Shown piece after piece: positions 13,530 to 16,515 of a stretch of 16,515 bases of DNA. The notes beneath the pieces are model-generated. The model did not search any database, was not told the DNA's origin, and saw only the letters and a list, made by a program, of their open reading frames with translations. The stretch covers positions 37,031-53,545 of the forward strand of contig DFJI01000027.1 of the NCBI GenBank assembly GCA_002372235.1, given 5' to 3'. Positions within the stretch are counted from its first letter, which is position 1; each line of letters opens with the position of its first letter. Made by a program: the position numbers and the translations under genes. This stretch comes from Prevotella sp. UBA3675. Lineage in GTDB: Bacteria > Bacteroidota > Bacteroidia > Bacteroidales > Bacteroidaceae.

Positions 13530-13621
13530 TCATTTGTAATTTGTTGTGAAGAATGCGACCAATATCGCTTCGCTTTTGGCTTAAAGACCTGCTTTTTTGT
13601 ATGTTTTCTAATGAAATGCCT

Positions 13622-13649
13622 TTTGTTTCGGAAACTTTTTGTACTTTTG
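13622..13649 (+). promoter_or_regulatory. Promoter for the DUF4160/DUF2442 pair
   Basis: TACTTTTG (13642-13649) matches the -7 element; TTTG at 13622-13625 lies 16 bases upstream, a short spacer. It marks the DUF pair as a unit apart from tatC. Confidence 0.5.
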
Positions 13650-13669
13650 CACTAAAGTAGCAAGTAATT

Positions 13670-13921
13670 ATGAGTCCAGTATTCCGACGAGAGAGTGAAT
13701 ATACATTCAAGATATACTCCAACGAGGAGGAACGGATGCACATTCATGTGCTTTGTGACAGACAGGAAGCCAAGTTCTGGCTGGAACCTCAAGTAGAACT
13801 GGCTAAAAACACTGGCATCCCTGAATACAAGTTAAACGAAATTAAAAGAATCGTAGAAAAATATGCAGACAACTTCAAAGAACAATTCCGTCAGCACATC
13901 GGCAAGCGTATTGATGATTAA
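13670..13921 (+). CDS. DUF4160 domain protein
   Basis: The 83-residue product has the typical DUF4160 order: an aromatic strand (YTFKIYSNE), a His/Cys strand (HIHVLCDRQEAKFWLEP), then helices (LNEIKRIVEKYADNFKEQFRQHI). The family often pairs with DUF2442 and is found next to or within toxin-antitoxin-like loci; its biochemical role is unknown. It overlaps the following DUF2442 gene by 8 bases, so translation is coupled. No membrane or export signal is present. Confidence 0.82.
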   Translation: MSPVFRRESEYTFKIYSNEEERMHIHVLCDRQEAKFWLEPQVELAKNTGIPEYKLNEIKRIVEKYADNFKEQFRQHIGKRIDD

Positions 13922-14153
13922 CGCGCAGGGCATCATGCTCTCGGTGTTGGGTCATGACTACTTCCTGTCGTACAATCGCATCCCGTGGATGCAGGATGCA
14001 CCCATCCGTAGTGTCCTAAATGTGCAGATGAGTGGCCCAGAGGCTATTGAGTGGCCAGACCTCGACGTTGACCTCGAAATCGAGAGCCTGCAGCATCCTG
14101 AACGCTTTCCGCTCGTTATCAAGCGGAATGAACTGGACTTCGTAGGAACATAG
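13914..14153 (+). CDS. DUF2442 domain protein
   Basis: The 79-residue product carries the DUF2442 pattern: a strand with GHDYFLSYNRIPWMQDA, a linker, and the GPEAIEWPDLDVDLEIESL end. The start at 13914 is chosen because it falls in the last codons of the DUF4160 gene; a start at 13863 would add an unsupported Ser-rich stretch. The two proteins probably act together. A toxin-antitoxin role has been suggested for related pairs but is not shown here. Confidence 0.8.
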   Translation: MINAQGIMLSVLGHDYFLSYNRIPWMQDAPIRSVLNVQMSGPEAIEWPDLDVDLEIESLQHPERFPLVIKRNELDFVGT

Positions 14154-14213
14154 AGTGATTTAATTGTAATTGGCTTCGCTTTTGAAAATATTTGAGAAAA
14201 AGTTGTGCAAAAA

Positions 14214-14245
14214 TTTGGCAGGTTCAAAAAAATGACGTACCTTTG
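14214..14245 (+). promoter_or_regulatory. Promoter for tRNA-Val
   Basis: TTTG (14214-14217), 20 bases, TACCTTTG (14238-14245) is a full match to the Bacteroidetes pattern and nearly copies the promoter of the other tRNA, including the CACCCGCAAA that follows. Confidence 0.75.
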
Positions 14246-14265
14246 CACCCGCAAACGAAAAATAA

Positions 14266-14343
14266 GGGCGTTTAGCTCAGTTGGTTCAGAGCATCTGCCT
14301 TACAAGCAGAGGGTCGGCGGTTCGAATCCGTCAACGCCCACCA
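14266..14343 (+). tRNA. tRNA-Val (anticodon TAC)
   Basis: A full cloverleaf with acceptor GGGCGTT/AACGCCC, D arm GCTC/GAGC, anticodon stem TCTGC/GCAGA with loop CTTACAA, T arm GGCGG/CCGTC, discriminator A at 14340 and CCA at 14341-14343, which may be encoded or coincidental. Confidence 0.95.
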
Positions 14344-14349
14344 CGAAAG

Positions 14350-14374
14350 CCGCAGTCTGTAAAACAGGCTGCGG
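14350..14374 (+). terminator. Stem-loop after tRNA-Val, probable terminator
   Basis: The stem 14350-14360 / 14364-14374 has 11 pairs with one wobble and a 3-base loop. The following bases are only moderately T-rich, so termination may be partial. Confidence 0.55.
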
Positions 14375-14449
14375 TTAACTTATTTCTAAAAAATCAAGAA
14401 TCATAGAAAAAATATTGATTCTTCGTGCTCTGTTTTTGATTAAAAATCG

Positions 14450-14457
14450 TAACTTTG
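14450..14457 (+). promoter_or_regulatory. -7 element for purB
   Basis: TAACTTTG matches TAnnTTTG. No well-placed -33 TTTG is visible. The start codon of purB lies 36 bases downstream. Confidence 0.5.
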
Positions 14458-14492
14458 CCGCCGCAAAAGGATAATTATCTGAAACTGACAGA

Positions 14493-15860
14493 ATGGAACT
14501 AAGCAAACTGACCGCCATCTCACCGATAGATGGGCGCTATCGCGGAAAGACAGAACCGCTGGGAGACTACTTTTCTGAATATGCATTGATACGCTATCGC
14601 GTAAGAGTTGAGATTGAGTATTTCATTGCGCTTTGTGAACTGCCCTTGCCGCAGCTTGCCGGATTCGACTCGGCATGCTTCGACCGTCTGCGCAACATCT
14701 ACAGGAACTTTACTTTAGAGCATGCACAGCGCGTGAAGGACATTGAGAAGGTGACCAATCACGATGTGAAGGCTGTGGAATATTTCATCAAGGAACAGTT
14801 TGACGAAATCACCCGACAGAATCTTTGCGGCTTCAGCCTTCAGCCCTATAAGGAGTTCATTCACTTCGGACTTACCTCGCAGGACATCAACAACACCAGC
14901 GTGCCCCTGAGCATCAAGGAGGCACTGGAGCAGGTGTACTACCCCCTGATAGAGGAGCTCATTGAGCAGCTGCACGACTATGCCGAGGAGTGGAAGAACG
15001 TGCCGATGCTGGCCAAGACCCACGGTCAGCCCGCCTCGCCAACCCGTCTGGGCAAGGAAGTCATGGTGTATGTGTATCGACTGGAGGAGCAGCTGCGCGG
15101 TCTGAAGGACATTCCCGTGACGGCCAAGTTCGGCGGTGCCACCGGCAACTACAATGCTCACCATGTGGCCTATCCGCAGTATGACTGGCGTGAATTCGGC
15201 AATCGTTTCGTGAGCGAGAAGCTGGGACTGGAGCGCGAGCAATACACCACTCAGATTTCGAACTATGACTGGTTGGGTGCTATCTTCGACGGCATGCGTC
15301 GCATCAACACCATCGTTATCGACCTGGACCGCGACTTCTGGATGTATATCTCGATGGACTATTTCAAGCAGAAGATCAAGGCGGGCGAAGTGGGCTCGAG
15401 CGCCATGCCGCACAAGGTGAACCCCATCGACTATGAAAATTCGGAGGGCAATCTGGGCATTGCCAATGCCATTCTGCAATTCTTGGCACAGAAATTGCCT
15501 GTCAGCAGATTGCAGCGCGACCTCACCGACTCTACGGTGCTGCGCAATGTGGGCGTGCCTATGGGCCATGCCGTGATTGCGTTCGAGAGCACGCTGAAGG
15601 GACTGCGCAAGCTCATCCTGAACGAGGACCGTCTGCGCAGCGACCTGGAGCAGACGTGGGCTGTCGTGGCCGAGGCCATTCAGACCATTCTGCGCCGCGA
15701 GGCTTACCCCAATCCGTATGAGGCACTGAAACAGCTGACCCGCACGAACACGCAGATGACCGAAGAGACCATACACGAGTTTATAAAGACACTGGACGTG
15801 AGCGATGCCGTGAAGGAGGAACTGATGGCCATCACACCGTGGAACTACACTGGCATGTAA
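14493..15860 (+). CDS. purB: Adenylosuccinate lyase
   Basis: PurB splits SAICAR to AICAR and adenylosuccinate to AMP, each releasing fumarate, in purine synthesis. The 455-residue product begins MELSKLTAISPIDGRYRGKT, a typical start, and includes TSQDINNTSVPL near 130, KTHGQPASPTRLGKE near 170-185, and the fumarase/lyase signature GSSAMPHKVNPI at 301-312, whose mobile loop carries the catalytic Ser. The length and signature are closest to the E. coli-like branch. It has its own promoter after tRNA-Val. AICAR, its product, is the substrate of the formyltransferase at the other end of the window, though the two genes are not one operon. Confidence 0.95.
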   Translation: MELSKLTAISPIDGRYRGKTEPLGDYFSEYALIRYRVRVEIEYFIALCELPLPQLAGFDSACFDRLRNIYRNFTLEHAQRVKDIEKVTNHDVKAVEYFIKEQFDEITRQNLCGFSLQPYKEFIHFGLTSQDINNTSVPLSIKEALEQVYYPLIEELIEQLHDYAEEWKNVPMLAKTHGQPASPTRLGKEVMVYVYRLEEQLRGLKDIPVTAKFGGATGNYNAHHVAYPQYDWREFGNRFVSEKLGLEREQYTTQISNYDWLGAIFDGMRRINTIVIDLDRDFWMYISMDYFKQKIKAGEVGSSAMPHKVNPIDYENSEGNLGIANAILQFLAQKLPVSRLQRDLTDSTVLRNVGVPMGHAVIAFESTLKGLRKLILNEDRLRSDLEQTWAVVAEAIQTILRREAYPNPYEALKQLTRTNTQMTEETIHEFIKTLDVSDAVKEELMAITPWNYTGM

Positions 15861-15974
15861 GACGATAGTTATATTTATAATATATATAAGGTATAAAACA
15901 AACAAATTTATTAATGTGAAGAAAGCCGTGAGGCTCAATCGAAGTAACCAATAAAACGAAAGATTTTTTGTATT

Positions 15975-16515
15975 ATGGATTTTGAGAACGAGAAGAAGCA
16001 GGAAGCTCAGCCTGCCCAGGAACAGCAGGGTAGCCGTGATGGCTATCAGAAAGAATTCAAGCCCGGTCGCTCACCCCGTCCGCGTATTTCTACCGCACAG
16101 CGCGCGACTACGGGATATGAGCGCCCCAGTTTCAACAAACACAATAGTGACGATGAGGGCGGATTCCGTCCTGAGGGCTTCGGTGCCGGTCTGCAGAGCC
16201 AGACACCGCAGCGCCAGGGCTATCGTCCGCGTCAGCAGGGAGGAGGCTATCCTCAGCGCCAGGGCTATCAGCCCCGTCAGCAAGGAGGCTATCGTCCTCG
16301 CTATAATCAGGATGGTGATCATCAGCAAGGCGGTTACCAGCAGCGCCCGTCCTACGGACAGCAGGAAGGCGGCTACGGTCGCCCACAGCAGGGTGGCTAC
16401 CAGCAGCGCCAGGGTGGCTACGGTCGTCCGCAGCAGGGTGGCTATCAGCAGCGCCAGGGTGGCTACGGTCGTCCTCAGCAGGGTGGCTATCAGCAGCGCC
16501 AGGGCGGCTACGGTC
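15975..16515 (+). CDS. Gly/Gln/Arg/Tyr-rich N-terminal region of a protein cut by the window end, probably a pseudouridine synthase
   Basis: The visible 180 residues start MDFENEKKQEAQPAQEQQ and run into a disordered region rich in Gly, Gln, Arg, Pro and Tyr, with no folded domain before the edge. In Bacteroidales a gene beside purB often encodes a 23S rRNA pseudouridine synthase of the RsuA/RluB type with just such an N-terminal extension, so this is the likely identity; the catalytic part lies outside the window and cannot be checked. The region should bind RNA or help it condense, as RG/QG-rich tails do. The start at 15975 has no strong ribosome site, in line with the other genes. Tandem 45-base repeats begin at 16368. 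Confidence 0.6.
   Translation, partial: MDFENEKKQEAQPAQEQQGSRDGYQKEFKPGRSPRPRISTAQRATTGYERPSFNKHNSDDEGGFRPEGFGAGLQSQTPQRQGYRPRQQGGGYPQRQGYQPRQQGGYRPRYNQDGDHQQGGYQQRPSYGQQEGGYGRPQQGGYQQRQGGYGRPQQGGYQQRQGGYGRPQQGGYQQRQGGYG
16368..16515 (+). repeat. 45-base tandem repeats encoding GGYGRPQQGGYQQRQ
   Basis: Full units at 16368-16412, 16413-16457 and 16458-16502 differ by a few third-position changes, and a fourth unit starts at 16503 and is cut by the window end. The repeats keep the frame. Looser versions of the same motif lie upstream from about 16200. Confidence 0.9.

Noticed and set aside
14715..15938. Long minus-strand open frame opposite purB
   Set aside because: It mirrors the codon pattern of purB, has a His/Leu/Val-rich composition, and shows no domain or start signal.
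16368..16515. 45-base repeats as a CRISPR array
   Set aside because: There are no unique spacers between units and the reading frame is kept throughout.

Overview
The window looks like a chromosome segment from a Bacteroidales bacterium, most likely Prevotella or a close relative. The reasons are promoters of the Bacteroidetes type (TTTG, about 20 bases, TAnnTTTG) before several genes and both tRNAs, an LruC/DUF4842-type lipoprotein, a START-like domain protein, an Rpn-type PD-(D/E)XK protein, a monofunctional AICAR formyltransferase, and weak ribosome-binding sites. No database search was possible, so family names come from recognition of motifs.

Layout. 1-1660: the tail of an unidentified gene, a strong terminator, the AICAR formyltransferase gene, and a small Lys-rich protein gene. 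1673-3056 (minus): a START-like protein followed by a short membrane histidine kinase. 3205-3278: tRNA with anticodon CAT, probably elongator Met. 3475-5570: an LruC-type lipoprotein and a secreted SGNH hydrolase, closed by a perfect terminator. 5571-8085: repeat-rich ground holding an Rpn-type gene (minus, 6107-7021), two copies of a 120-base dispersed repeat, a possible gene remnant, and a structured RNA region ending in a T tract. 13670-14343: a DUF4160/DUF2442 pair and tRNA-Val. 14493-16515: purB and the start of a gene with a Gly/Gln/Arg-rich N-terminus, probably a pseudouridine synthase.

The main system lies at 8086-13529. Four small genes share one twin-arginine (Tat) leader. Three carry cores in which Cys recurs almost exactly every fourth residue (11, 17 and 9 Cys); the fourth keeps the leader but has lost the Cys array. 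They are followed by a radical SAM/SPASM enzyme, a SPASM-like protein that lacks the radical SAM cluster motif, a 91-residue accessory protein, a poly-Thr lipoprotein, then tatA and tatC. Most junctions after the precursors are tight (4-base ATGA overlaps, a 4-base gap, a 20-base gap, a 17-base overlap). The enzymes match what I recall as the CXXX-repeat peptide system. The layout suggests that Cys-rich peptides are modified in the cytoplasm, exported in modified or folded form through TatA/TatC encoded in the same transcription unit, and perhaps met outside by the lipoprotein. The chemistry of the product and the role of tat linkage are inference.

The RiPP genes look more AT-rich than tatC (one sampled row in the radical SAM gene is about 33% GC, one in tatC about 55%). 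With the repeats upstream, this fits an acquired cassette placed in front of resident tat genes.
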